A stretch of 64,000 nucleotides of DNA from Cohnella fermenti (GTDB lineage: Bacteria; Bacillota; Bacilli; Paenibacillales; Paenibacillaceae). Where the stretch lies: NCBI RefSeq assembly GCF_004801405.1, contig NZ_SSOB01000047.1, positions 1 through 64,000 on the forward strand. Reading direction: 5' to 3'. The notes beneath the pieces are model-generated. The model saw nothing but the letters and a program-made list of their open reading frames with translations, was not told the origin of the DNA and made no database searches. The number at the start of each line of letters is the position of its first letter. Position 1 is the stretch's first letter. The position numbers were made by a program, and so were the translations under genes. Below, one piece after another: positions 26,101 to 34,739 of the stretch.

Positions 26101-29100
26101 GCTCAGAAGCCGTTGGCCGTACCTAAAACGTCAAAGGAGACGATGTGGGACAACAACACTGACTCCGCAGCGAAGTGGTCGGTAAATCAAATTAACATTG
26201 GATCTTATAACGGCAAGTATGCGAATCCCGCTGCCAAATACAGCGGAAGCGGCAATGGCAATCAAGTCCTGACTATATTCGATACGTATCCTGCCGGAAT
26301 GATCAGACCGGCCAGACCTTCCTCCGGACTAAGGTTGATGGAGACAAATCTGGACGTTATCGATACCGACAAGAATGGAGAGTACATAACAGGGACATCG
26401 TCCGTGTTCTATAAGCTGCTCTCTTTCGCCAAGGGCGACAATGATTCGATTTATTCATCCGACATGGATTCCGACTATCAAGAGAAGGGCCAATCATTCG
26501 AGTCCACCTATTCGCCTTCTCATAGCAAGGTGAATGACATCGTCATTCACGACCCCGTATCGGTAGAGAATTCAATGGTGATTCCTCTTGATTCATCAAG
26601 GGATCAGCGAACGGCTCTATCTCAATCCATCGGAGGCAATCTCCAAGCCGACATTATCGAATACGACAAGACGCTGGACCCGGATTGGCGCCCGAATCTC
26701 CTGTTCAACGGCGATGCAGAGGCAATAGACGAGTCGAGCGGAACTCCGGTCGGGTGGTCTGCCAACGGTTCAAACTCAGCCGTATTTACGTACAGGCACG
26801 GAGATCAGTGGGTAATCTCGGACCATCATAGCTTCGAGATAAACACGCCTCCCAACTCCGGAAGCACGAATTACACGGGACTTTATTATCAGACGGTAAC
26901 TGCGAGTCCTAACACCAATTATACGTATTCGGGAACGCTCAGTTGCCACAGGTGTCAAGGATATGCCTATGTAGATATTTATAACGCGTCTATGGTGAAA
27001 ACAAATGTGTACAGCACTTCCGTTAATGCGACGAATGCTGCGCAGCCATTCACTTTGAATTTCCGAACCGATGCGGATACCAAATACATTCGAGTTCACA
27101 TCGTGAAGGGGAACAGCGCGAATCAGGTTGCCGGGTATCTCGATTATCTGTTCGCCGACGATCTATCTCTAGTCAACAATGATTCGCAGACGGCTGACAA
27201 GCCGATCGGATTCAAGCCTGTTCTAGTGGAGAATCCGGATTATGTAAATCCAACGTCTTCATTAACACAAGACTATCCCTATACGGGGGCCGTACAATCC
27301 TTCACAGCGCCTTATTCCGGGGTGTTCACGATACAAGCATGGGGAGCACAAGGCGGCGCCGGTGAGAAATACGCTGGAGGCAAGGGAGGGTACTCCACAG
27401 GCGAGGTGACCCTTGCCAAGGGACAAATTCTTTACATTTACGTAGGAGGTCAGGGTCAAACGACGACGAGCTCGGATCTATCCGGAGGGTTTAACGGCGG
27501 AGGCGGCGTGTCCGCTTCTACTAAGGCATCTACCTCCAGAGGTTCCGGCGGCGGAGCCACTCATGTTGCCGCTGCCTCCGGATTGTTGAGTGCGTTGTCT
27601 GCTTCGCCATCCTCTATCTTGTTGGTTGCAGGAGGCGGCGGCGGCTCCGGGACAGAGGAGGCCGGGGGCAACGGCGGCGGTGCGGCAGGGCTTCGCGGCG
27701 ACGGAACGGTCGGCGACTCGGCTTCAGGCTCTTATGGCGGCGGAGGAACCCAGACGGCTGGAGGGGCTTACGCTGCAACCGGAAGCACCTCCTCCAACGG
27801 GACGAGCGGTTCGTTTGGCCAAGGCGGTCACAGTGCAGGCGGCGGAGCTTCCTATGTGTCCGGTGGGGGCGGGGGCAGCGGTTACTACGGCGGAGGCGGG
27901 GGCAACTCCGGATCTCCAAGCTTGTCCGGCGGAGGCGGAGGCGGCTCAAGCTATACAGGAGGAGTCTCGTCAGGCTCTACGATAGATGGAGGATCGTCTA
28001 TGCCTTCGACAAGCGGAGGGACGGAGATTGGGCATGAAGGGAACGGATTCTTGAGAATTACGGGCCGATCTTCGTCAACTGCAGAGGGGGAATCGATCCG
28101 GTTCACTTATACCGGGGCCGTTCAAACCTTTACTGCGGCTAAAGCCGGGACTTATAAAATCCAAGCATGGGGCGCCCAAGGCGGAGGCATCTCTCCCGCC
28201 TATCCTGGGGGGAAAGGCGGATACGCTGAAGGGACCATAGATCTGGCCGTCGGCGATGTGCTGAATATCTATGTCGGGCAGAATCCGTCAGCCAAGACAG
28301 GAGGATGGAACGGCGGCGGTAATGGCGGCTCCGGCGGCTCCGATATCGATTACGGATATGCCGGCGGCGGTGCTTCGGATGTGCGTCAAGGCGGAACTGC
28401 TCTGGCCAACCGAATTCTGGTTGCCGGTGGAGGCGGAGGCAGCGATACTGCCGGATTGGGCGGTGCGGGCGGGGGGCTTGCTTCCGTCAACACAGTGGCC
28501 TCTTCTGTAGCAGTCGCGACTCAGACGACCGGCAACGCCTTGGGGCAAGGAGCGAACGGTCCGTCTTATGGAGGAGGCGGAGGAGGCGGCTACTATGGCG
28601 GCTTCGGAGGGGAAGGCGGAGCTCCGAATAACGGAGGCTCCGGCGGTTCCGGCTATATAGGCGGCGTCTCCAACGGTCAGACGATAGATGGAACGCAATC
28701 CATAACGTCCCCAGACGGAACGACGGAGACAGGCCATTCCGGCAATGGCGCGGTCACCATTACAGCGCTCAACGTGACAACGGCCTCTGATCCTGTTGCC
28801 CAGTTCTTGACGACATGGGTCGAAGATCCGGATTACAACCCGGATATCCCGGACGAAGCCTACATTCTCGCGGAACGCAAGACCGCGGCTTCTACCCCGA
28901 TTTCCATCCCTGGGGGAGGCACCTACACTACTGGGAATTTTATTAATCTGGATTATGGATTTACCATCTACTTCCCTAACAAGGGCGACTTCTTCGGCGA
29001 TGGCGCTTTGGGGATCGGAAGAACGACATCGGTAAGAGGCAAGGGCTATATAGACGGCATGGATACGACAGAGTGGACGCAGTCCAAGTCTGTAACCTTC

Positions 29101-30444
29101 GAGTTCAATGTCATTTATAACGGCACCACGTATACGGCAGGCGAGGAGATCGATCTCCCAGTCGAATGCAACTCATTTAACTGCAAGTATCAATTCTATG
29201 CTCCTCTTGGGAACAGGGAAGCAATCAGTGCTCCGGTCACATATAAGGCGATTGCGATAAATGGCGAATCTCTGGATAACGACAATCCTACGAACAGGGT
29301 TCGTTATGCCAATCTCGCGGCCAGGCATAGCGCGATTAAGCACACCAACATTGATGTCGTTGGACGTATAGGCAATATGGTAATCGAGGATACGGGAGAT
29401 TTCCGATTCTCCAATCTATTCAAGAATCCTGCTGTACCTGCCTCTTGGCTGATACAGGGAGTGGTGAAGAAGGTGAATATGGATTCACAGAATCGAATCA
29501 TCGGGGATACGGTAGATATCAGAGGCGAGCCTGTAAGCTCGACTACGAACTACTTGAACACCTATGGATTAACGGCTCATATGCAGCAATCGCCAATACC
29601 GTTCCCTCTGTCGCCCGAGAAGAACAACATTGCCGCTCTGCAGAGACAGCCCATGCGAATAGGTTACAACGTATTCGCCGACATGCAAACCATTGGGAAT
29701 TATTATGGCGGTGTGCAGATTATCCCTTATTACTATCATCTTAATCTGAAGACCGGAACTTATACCCCTGTCGATGTCTACATGAATGTGAATTCTTCTT
29801 ACAAGCCGATCAATGTCTTCGATATTGTTCAACCCGGATGGGATACATCTAGTGTTTACTCCTTCGCATACAGCTTGAATTGGCTGGATGAAGCGGGTCG
29901 GCGGAATTATTCTTCTGCCGAGAAGGCCAATACGGAGAATGTCGTAGACTACTGGGCACAGACAGACGACAGCGGCAGCACCGACAAGATGTCCATTCCG
30001 TACGGCAGCAAGTTTTCTTACGGGACTTCGCAAATCATGTATTTGGCAGAACGGAATCGAACCTTCGTTGGAAGCTCCAAGACATACGGGTACGACAAGA
30101 ATCCTGGAGGCGTGCTGGCGGAAGAGCTGTATGAGCTTCAAGCCCAGAGATGGCACTTCACCTATGGCTTGCCGTCTTCGGCTATCGTTGTTGAGCATGG
30201 GCTCCCTGTGACCCAGACCAATATGAACAACCTGCGAACCAATTCGTCTGTTATCGTCATGGCTGCCGAAGTTACTTCCATCGGGGATACGTATGCTCTG
30301 AAGTACAGCACGAAGGGGATAAACAATCCGATCCAGATCAGCGGCACCTCGTATTCTACAGCATCCATTCCTTATCCCGTCATAGCCGTGTATTCGTCCT
30401 CTAAGTCTTCTGCGGATGACCTGGAGGTCATGGGGACGCACTAA
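23104..30444 (+). CDS. giant secreted glycine-rich surface protein
   Basis: 2446 residues with a Sec signal (ILAVLMIAVILISSYPV). The first ~1190 residues are beta-rich with repeated cysteine pairs (DDCACTAKL) and a segment conserved in its paralogue (YFASGGSEF). A carbohydrate-binding-module-like beta-sandwich follows at about 1196-1360 (NLLFNGDAEA). Two glycine-rich domains lie at about 1391-1650 and 1668-1890, each starting YTGAVQ-FTA and continuing IQAWGAQGG, the pattern of the Gly_rich family. A conserved C-terminal ~550 residues ends DDLEVMGTH. No sortase motif or SLH repeat, so surface retention may need the SLH protein coded next. AGGAG lies before ATG 23104. Adhesin or coat-like role inferred. 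The paralogue at 34740 is broken. Confidence 0.82.
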   Translation: MKRILAVLMIAVILISSYPVQEIETVEAAVAGTTGSIPAGGTPNNGGMTGYAYRVGIVHEKLKNGMEFLEGESNAQLISKIQTQYNNHYPTMENSIVFAPSQYYDSNALLGWYASSSGEIKYVDDTKKAYKLRGLSSSYRSANLYYSSLADKAPYSKTASMVKLLGGGKWKGSVSADPTEAKKVWNYLLLDYQGIDSRIKNYIADEKNDSSNPEYKWEAILKYIDLLMTLYALSDSEQQKVYDTQIERIIASATSGVNTEPVLLVIDTVTKFTAPGLLPSGKQIFIPSTAYVDYAHSAVPAWSITNAAFNNGAAVTGGTLGLIELGAKKSIATLSTRKRLTDLTGQARKNNGLAWAYGGVVGKILYTTSGGTASWTSTSADSPVMKLLTFDADTYGFLVVGAGANKSHVDDCACTAKLSIAEKGGTVTTDTIGRNVPITVNMKASNAEYLKWARYIGTAPTVKVKIAISRTGGSGAVSITPQGNEPAINTTVSVASATVLDWLDPSSTTNPTYTDNISTMQIAAGSSVKLEYTLQAYITVGTDDPKECGGNSLPLGFNRPNNDQDLKGHYTSTPSYWSEIKEGSPGNEQFEAMAGTPTTRPLYFASGGSEFIVDIETEYVPDATSTRTYRSYFTSVPSEFKLGDQAGDYTVPTPSGASSSSLTVNAHTGGTVSATWTGTTPYTGNLSWSDHSSSGADSWNDAPYNNAMAQAQAWASAVNATVIKFTSASDKITRSFNAWGASASGSNSHPAGSVSIGHNAVPEVPCSGDPCTGGSPAIPYQATTGKQGTDGTYTITVTGTLPARIIDGPSSIYDLPMVQDTWSQTVNYDYMRINKVHVWKLDKSKVNGMTELIGTDEVTATVKQGDPSIFANIATANTSLAGRLRYSLEANQHDAVVWNEGSRSDKDDGNGDNGWVKGPGQGASWATGNTYTNSNYGTAVDYHVANSTAEDKATVEWKKFDERRRSLTTVTAVSDFLILQTSSGDQSVIYFDHTSPADQAQKPLAVPKTSKETMWDNNTDSAAKWSVNQINIGSYNGKYANPAAKYSGSGNGNQVLTIFDTYPAGMIRPARPSSGLRLMETNLDVIDTDKNGEYITGTSSVFYKLLSFAKGDNDSIYSSDMDSDYQEKGQSFESTYSPSHSKVNDIVIHDPVSVENSMVIPLDSSRDQRTALSQSIGGNLQADIIEYDKTLDPDWRPNLLFNGDAEAIDESSGTPVGWSANGSNSAVFTYRHGDQWVISDHHSFEINTPPNSGSTNYTGLYYQTVTASPNTNYTYSGTLSCHRCQGYAYVDIYNASMVKTNVYSTSVNATNAAQPFTLNFRTDADTKYIRVHIVKGNSANQVAGYLDYLFADDLSLVNNDSQTADKPIGFKPVLVENPDYVNPTSSLTQDYPYTGAVQSFTAPYSGVFTIQAWGAQGGAGEKYAGGKGGYSTGEVTLAKGQILYIYVGGQGQTTTSSDLSGGFNGGGGVSASTKASTSRGSGGGATHVAAASGLLSALSASPSSILLVAGGGGGSGTEEAGGNGGGAAGLRGDGTVGDSASGSYGGGGTQTAGGAYAATGSTSSNGTSGSFGQGGHSAGGGASYVSGGGGGSGYYGGGGGNSGSPSLSGGGGGGSSYTGGVSSGSTIDGGSSMPSTSGGTEIGHEGNGFLRITGRSSSTAEGESIRFTYTGAVQTFTAAKAGTYKIQAWGAQGGGISPAYPGGKGGYAEGTIDLAVGDVLNIYVGQNPSAKTGGWNGGGNGGSGGSDIDYGYAGGGASDVRQGGTALANRILVAGGGGGSDTAGLGGAGGGLASVNTVASSVAVATQTTGNALGQGANGPSYGGGGGGGYYGGFGGEGGAPNNGGSGGSGYIGGVSNGQTIDGTQSITSPDGTTETGHSGNGAVTITALNVTTASDPVAQFLTTWVEDPDYNPDIPDEAYILAERKTAASTPISIPGGGTYTTGNFINLDYGFTIYFPNKGDFFGDGALGIGRTTSVRGKGYIDGMDTTEWTQSKSVTFEFNVIYNGTTYTAGEEIDLPVECNSFNCKYQFYAPLGNREAISAPVTYKAIAINGESLDNDNPTNRVRYANLAARHSAIKHTNIDVVGRIGNMVIEDTGDFRFSNLFKNPAVPASWLIQGVVKKVNMDSQNRIIGDTVDIRGEPVSSTTNYLNTYGLTAHMQQSPIPFPLSPEKNNIAALQRQPMRIGYNVFADMQTIGNYYGGVQIIPYYYHLNLKTGTYTPVDVYMNVNSSYKPINVFDIVQPGWDTSSVYSFAYSLNWLDEAGRRNYSSAEKANTENVVDYWAQTDDSGSTDKMSIPYGSKFSYGTSQIMYLAERNRTFVGSSKTYGYDKNPGGVLAEELYELQAQRWHFTYGLPSSAIVVEHGLPVTQTNMNNLRTNSSVIVMAAEVTSIGDTYALKYSTKGINNPIQISGTSYSTASIPYPVIAVYSSSKSSADDLEVMGTH

Positions 30445-30468
30445 GTAAACGGCGAGCGATCTGTGCAG

Positions 30469-30498
30469 GAGGGAGAGTATAAAAAAATATTCTCCCTC
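30469..30498 (+). promoter_or_regulatory. conserved hairpin in the leader of SLH unit 1
   Basis: GAGGGAGAGTA (30469-30479) pairs with TATTCTCCCTC (30488-30498) with one G-T wobble, A-rich loop. It begins 25 bases after the giant gene's stop. The same stem recurs at 41735 and 45028 with different loops. It could end the giant gene's transcript or serve as a protein or RNA binding site. Confidence 0.65.
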
Positions 30499-30514
30499 AG
30501 ATTCCCAACCATTA

Positions 30515-30520
30515 TATAAT
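30515..30520 (+). promoter_or_regulatory. candidate -10 element (TATAAT) of SLH unit 1
   Basis: TATAAT within ATTATATAATCGAAGGATGA is kept at the same place in units 2 (41778-41783) and 3 (45072-45077). There is no good -35 sequence 17 bases upstream, so if this is a promoter it is weak or needs an activator. Confidence 0.45.
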
Positions 30521-30579
30521 CGAAGGATGAGTGATGGAAAACTTATACACCTTTTACACAAAGGAGACATGAATGATTT

Positions 30580-31647
30580 ATGAAGAAAATGATCGTGCTT
30601 ATGATCGCAGTTGCTGCTTTCTTTACGTCGTTACCCGCTTTAGCCGCTACGAACAATACGCCATCGTCCTGGGCGGAGTCCGACGTGAACGCGGCCATCT
30701 CGGCGGGATTGGTGCCGGATCGGCTGAAGTCGAACTACCAAGCGGCTATCACTCGAGATGAGTATGCGGAACTTCTGGTTCAAACTATCTTCAAGAAAAT
30801 AAATAAAGAGAGCTCTTACGAAGCTGCGTGGGATATTCCAACATTCCTAAAAAAAGTGGATGTGGATGTTACGTTCATGGATACCGATGCTGACTATATC
30901 AAAGTTGCCTATGCAATCGGAGCCATCAACGGAATCTCCGATACCGAGTTCGCTCCGGACAAACTAATTACTCGTCAAGAAGCCGCGACTATGATCGTTA
31001 ATACCTTCCATTATAGCTCTGGAATATACTTTAGTGAAACAATCAAGAAGTCATATTCCGATTTTAATAAAGTAGCCACATGGGCTCAAGGGCAAGTACT
31101 TATGTCCGGTTCTACTCTTGTGCTGAAAGGTATTGGCGGCAAGTTCGATCCTCTTGGAACATTCACAAGGGAGCAAGCGATACTCGCCATGTATCGAGTC
31201 TATCATCATGTCAACTTCAGTACGCTCACTCTGAAAGGCGTAGCTATCGTTAGAACGTTATACGAGAATACGCACTATCATGTAGGGAAGGATTACATTT
31301 ATATGGATTATCCTGACGAAACCTACTTCAAAACGAACGCAGATCGCCTATGGTTAGATTTATATGATGCATGGGATGATGGGAGCGGCGATTTTCCATC
31401 ATTGGCGCAAGCGACAGCAACCTATCTCTATTCAAGGCTACTTGATACGAGTTTGCCGGAGGTCAGGGCCGCTTCGGAGGCCAACAAGTCGATAACGGTC
31501 GACTTTGGCTATATGACCTATACGACACTTACCAAAGACCATGTCCTAGAGATGAAGCTTAAGCCAGGCTACGAGTTGATGACGGTTATAGCGGGATATC
31601 ACTACGGCTATCCGGCTATCGATGTAGAACCGAAAATAATTGGCTAG
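30580..31647 (+). CDS. SLH-domain secreted protein, copy 1
   Basis: 355 residues. Signal peptide ending PALAATN (about residue 22), then three S-layer-homology repeats, each with the TRxE core: AITRDEYAELL (about 57), LITRQEAATMI (about 140) and TFTREQAILAM (about 205). SLH repeats bind pyruvylated wall polymer and hold proteins at the cell surface. The C-terminal 130 residues (YHVGKDYIYMDYPDE to the end) form a domain of unknown function. AAGGAG at 30561-30566 is 13 bases from ATG 30580, a long spacing found in all three copies. The stop lies inside the possible start region of the toxin gene, so the two are made together. Copies at 41843 and 45138 are near-identical over long stretches. Confidence 0.88.
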   Translation: MKKMIVLMIAVAAFFTSLPALAATNNTPSSWAESDVNAAISAGLVPDRLKSNYQAAITRDEYAELLVQTIFKKINKESSYEAAWDIPTFLKKVDVDVTFMDTDADYIKVAYAIGAINGISDTEFAPDKLITRQEAATMIVNTFHYSSGIYFSETIKKSYSDFNKVATWAQGQVLMSGSTLVLKGIGGKFDPLGTFTREQAILAMYRVYHHVNFSTLTLKGVAIVRTLYENTHYHVGKDYIYMDYPDETYFKTNADRLWLDLYDAWDDGSGDFPSLAQATATYLYSRLLDTSLPEVRAASEANKSITVDFGYMTYTTLTKDHVLEMKLKPGYELMTVIAGYHYGYPAIDVEPKIIG

Positions 31648-31696
31648 TCCGTCACAGGAGACCCCTGCCAACGGACTAAGGCTAGGGAAACGAGAG

Positions 31697-33004
31697 GTGG
31701 GCAAGCTGTCTCGGATAAGCATCGACCTCAGTGTCGTCAGTCGGCTTCACGATGACTCCGCACGATATACGGGCAGATTGGCTGAGGGGGCAGAACGTCT
31801 ATCCTCAGTGATCTCCCAAGTAGACTCGCAAATCAAAGCTCGAAGGAGCATCGGCACAAGGCTGCGAAGCTCGATCGACAGCGCGGAGGCACTGGAGCTA
31901 AAGGTAAAGCAAATTCAAATGTTTATCAGCGGCTCGATCGAGCGTTACGGCCAGTTGGATAGAGAGATCGTCATGCAATCGTCCCGATTAAGAGAGCTTG
32001 GCGCTGCCGGGGATCATGCGAGTTGGCGGGAGAGGGCAACCGATATTTTTGCGAATGCGACCAAGGAAGCGCTGGAACTGTATTTTGAAGTAAAGGAAGT
32101 CAGAGAAACGGTCATTGATTTTGTTGAAGATACCGCCAAGGAAGCCATCGAAGCGCTGGAGAGCACGGCAGTCGGTTCCTTCGTTGAAGGAGTTGCAGAT
32201 GCGGTAACCGAAAATGTCTTGGCCGGGATGATCCAAATCGATTCCCATGCGGAATTTCAAAAATCATTCCTAGCCGGAAAAATCGTGGGAGATCTGGCGT
32301 CGGAAGTCATCGGCTTGGCCGAGGTAGTTGCCGGTGCAGGTGCAGAGGCAGCAGGCTTTATTTTAGATGGATCTGTAGTAGGGTTAGCTGGAGGAGTTAC
32401 CTTAAACGTAGCGGGAGTTGCCGCTCTTGCACACGGCAGTTCCGTTATGAGTTCTGGAATCAAGAGTTTCTTTGAAGATATAGATGATTTGTCCCAGAAG
32501 ATTTGGAGTGGTTCTGGCGAGGGGGCGGGGAAGGGCGGTTCGCAAAATTTAATAAAGCCTAGTAGATCTCCTGACCCAAATTCAGGCCCTAGCGGGACAA
32601 AAACAAAAATTCCTAATAATGTCGACGAAGAGACTAAACGTTCGTTAGAATTAGAAAACGATGCTGCAGAACAACTTGCAAGAAAGGGATACGATATTGA
32701 ACAGAATCCTAGAGTCATCGAAAGCGATGGGGTTGATCTTAAAAAAGACCCGGATTATAGAATTGAAGGGACAATTTTTGATTGCTATTCTCCATCTGCC
32801 AATAAAAGTGTGAGGGGAATTTGGAGCGAGGTTCAAGAAAAGGTTGTTGTTAAGAATCAAACAAAAAATGTAGTGATTAATCTAAAACAATGGTCTGGAG
32901 ATGTTTCAACGTTAGTTGAACAATTCAAACAATGGGAAATTACCGGGTTGAAAGAGGTCGTCGCAATCACAAAAAATGGAGATATCATTTCGATATTCCC
33001 GTGA
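31697..33004 (+). CDS. polymorphic toxin: T7SS-type N-terminal domain plus CdiA-type tRNA nuclease
   Basis: 435 residues from GTG 31697 (AGGG 9 bases upstream); a TTG at 31640 overlapping the SLH stop is an alternative. The first 95 residues are the helical targeting domain (VDSQ at 42, RRSIGTR at 49-55, ERY at 82-84). A hydrophobic Gly/Ala segment follows (about 200-270). The last ~125 residues match the CdiA C-terminal tRNase family: AAEQLARKGYDIEQNP, then DPDYRIEG, FDCYSP, WSEVQEKV and NVVINLKQW, with Asp and Lys suited to a PD-(D/E)xK nuclease. DNA of the toxin end is AT-rich against a GC-rich front, the mark of a swapped module. No Sec signal. Immunity gene follows after 16 bases. Confidence 0.82.
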   Translation: MGKLSRISIDLSVVSRLHDDSARYTGRLAEGAERLSSVISQVDSQIKARRSIGTRLRSSIDSAEALELKVKQIQMFISGSIERYGQLDREIVMQSSRLRELGAAGDHASWRERATDIFANATKEALELYFEVKEVRETVIDFVEDTAKEAIEALESTAVGSFVEGVADAVTENVLAGMIQIDSHAEFQKSFLAGKIVGDLASEVIGLAEVVAGAGAEAAGFILDGSVVGLAGGVTLNVAGVAALAHGSSVMSSGIKSFFEDIDDLSQKIWSGSGEGAGKGGSQNLIKPSRSPDPNSGPSGTKTKIPNNVDEETKRSLELENDAAEQLARKGYDIEQNPRVIESDGVDLKKDPDYRIEGTIFDCYSPSANKSVRGIWSEVQEKVVVKNQTKNVVINLKQWSGDVSTLVEQFKQWEITGLKEVVAITKNGDIISIFP

Positions 33005-33020
33005 AGTGGAGGGATGATGT

Positions 33021-33500
33021 ATGGAATACTCATTGAAGGTAACGGGGAAGAAAACGGATCAGAAATGGCTTAGCGATTTATTAAAAAAGAAAAACCTTAC
33101 TTCAGATTATTTACGAAAGCATCATAATGCTTATTTTATTGATGAGTTTTGTTTAAGTATTGGCTTAAACATAATCGTTTATGAAAATGTTAATCCACCA
33201 GGGCACCCAGCTTACTCCTATGAAACAATGTTTTTAGAACACGACTTTGTTTATCAAGAAACGGTGTCATTTGAACTAGATAAGTTCAACGACGATCACC
33301 AACTTGGTTATAGGGCAATGCTCGAAATTGTCTTTGCAATTTTAGAATCGCTAAAAAATGAAGGGGTATTTTACCATACGTCAGGAGGAGAAATATTATA
33401 TTTTAAAGAGGGACGATACATTTTAAACCAGAGCTATTTAGAGTTCCTTGAGGAATATTATGGAGAATTATTGGGTGGAATTGATTATTCTCTTCTCTAA
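33021..33500 (+). CDS. probable immunity protein for the CdiA-type nuclease
   Basis: 159 residues, AT-rich like the toxin end, starting 16 bases after the toxin stop with TGGAGGGAT upstream. Soluble and acidic (HHNAYFIDEFCLS, LEHDFVYQETVSFELD), no span or signal, so it should act in the cytoplasm, as needed to block a nuclease. I do not recognise the family; size, charge and position are the evidence. The acidic surface fits binding to a basic RNase. Confidence 0.72.
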   Translation: MEYSLKVTGKKTDQKWLSDLLKKKNLTSDYLRKHHNAYFIDEFCLSIGLNIIVYENVNPPGHPAYSYETMFLEHDFVYQETVSFELDKFNDDHQLGYRAMLEIVFAILESLKNEGVFYHTSGGEILYFKEGRYILNQSYLEFLEEYYGELLGGIDYSLL

Positions 33501-33558
33501 AAGAAGAGAGGTGAATATTTCCGAATTGTGTAAACATATAAGCGAGAGGGGACTATTT

Positions 33559-34737
33559 ATGTTTAAAAAGACAATCGCAACCGCACTGATCGTATCCACT
33601 GTATTTTCTTCCGGATCATCCATCGCAGGTGCTGCAACGACGCTTCCTGACCCAATCGTCGGGCAGCTCGGCATCGACGTGATCGTGGACGGGATGAAGG
33701 TAACGTTCCCGGATGCAGAACCGTTTACGGACTCAACCAGCCACACGATGGTGCCGGTGCGTTTCGTCAGCGAACAGTTAGGAGCCGAGGTGCTGTGGGA
33801 CAATAAAGCACAAATCGCCACGATTCAATACGAGGGCCAAAACATTGTGATGCCGGTGAACTCCAAAGTCGTCACGGTAGACGGAACGCAATTTACGCTG
33901 GATACGGCGGCAGTCATGGTGGACTCTCGCGTATTCGTTCCGCTTCGTTTTGTCAGCGAGACGCTGGGAGCAGAGGTGAAGTACGATGCGGGTTACGTTG
34001 CTGTAACGGTTAGCTCGCAGGACTTTCTGGCAAAGGTCGCTTCTGGAGAGATAAAGGTGGACAACTACGGGCGTAAGCTTCGTTCCAACATGACAACGAA
34101 TCTTCCTGCAACGGCATCGGAGTGGCAGCTTCTAGAGGATACAGAGAATTATGCTTATGACGTGGGGAAGCCGTATACTGTTCCAAGAGATAAGCCGACT
34201 CTTAATGCGTATGAAGTTCTGAACCAACTAAAGATAACTAAAGATTTGCGCGATAGAATCGCATTAAATATAAAAAAGAATTACCAATTACGATTGAATG
34301 TAGACTATCGAACGATAAATGCAACTGTTTACTATAATACGGCATTGGATCTGTATTGGAGAGTAGGAACTCTTTTCGGACCTGAGGTGTCTAATCAGTT
34401 CGTTAATTTTGTAAAGAAAAATCATGTTATCACTCAAGGCTATGCTTTCCCAGAAGAGAATAGCTTGTATCGTAAAAATGGTGATTATTTTATGAAAACG
34501 AAATATAAATTCCGAGTGGTTAGTGCAGATGATGCAAGTCAGTTTTCAATGGATAGTTGGAATCCGACTTCCTATTCAGAGTCCCCTACATGGGTCATTA
34601 AGGGTCAATGGTATGTAGGATATGCAGACGTGCGCCTTGAATCAAATGCCGCAGACACATACATCGAAACTCTAATGCAGAAATCTGCAGAAAACATGTT
34701 CTTGAAAGGTGCGTACCAATATAAGGAGCTGAAATAG
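33559..34737 (+). CDS. secreted protein with copper-amine-oxidase N-terminal (stalk) domain
   Basis: 392 residues from ATG 33559 (AGAGGGG 8 bases upstream); the earlier in-frame start lies within the immunity gene. Signal peptide ending SSIAGAAT. Two stalk-type repeats with VPVRFVSEQLGAEV and VPLRFVSETLGAEV (about 70-165), the Cu_amine_oxidN1 domain common in Paenibacillaceae wall proteins, which has no oxidase activity by itself. The C-terminal ~220 residues are an AT-richer domain I do not recognise. It stands between unit 1 and unit 2; the giant gene starts 3 bases later with its ribosome site inside this gene, so the two may be co-expressed. Confidence 0.85.
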   Translation: MFKKTIATALIVSTVFSSGSSIAGAATTLPDPIVGQLGIDVIVDGMKVTFPDAEPFTDSTSHTMVPVRFVSEQLGAEVLWDNKAQIATIQYEGQNIVMPVNSKVVTVDGTQFTLDTAAVMVDSRVFVPLRFVSETLGAEVKYDAGYVAVTVSSQDFLAKVASGEIKVDNYGRKLRSNMTTNLPATASEWQLLEDTENYAYDVGKPYTVPRDKPTLNAYEVLNQLKITKDLRDRIALNIKKNYQLRLNVDYRTINATVYYNTALDLYWRVGTLFGPEVSNQFVNFVKKNHVITQGYAFPEENSLYRKNGDYFMKTKYKFRVVSADDASQFSMDSWNPTSYSESPTWVIKGQWYVGYADVRLESNAADTYIETLMQKSAENMFLKGAYQYKELK

Positions 34738-34739
34738 AT

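Noticed and set aside
27590..28737. Several 80-150 codon frames on both strands inside the glycine-rich domains
   Set aside because: Produced by GGC/GGA repeats that leave all frames open; the long + frame carries the repeated domain pattern.
30527..30583. 19-codon leader frame (MSDGKLIHLLHKGDMNDL) overlapping the first SLH start
   Set aside because: Looked like a leader peptide, but unit 3 changes its frame by insertions and unit 2 its end; only the DNA is conserved.
31640..31696. Translation of the SLH stop region as part of the toxin (TTG 31640 start)
   Set aside because: Possible, but no ribosome site fits; the conserved helical domain begins after GTG 31697 and matches the other effectors' lengths. 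Kept as an alternative in the gene entry.
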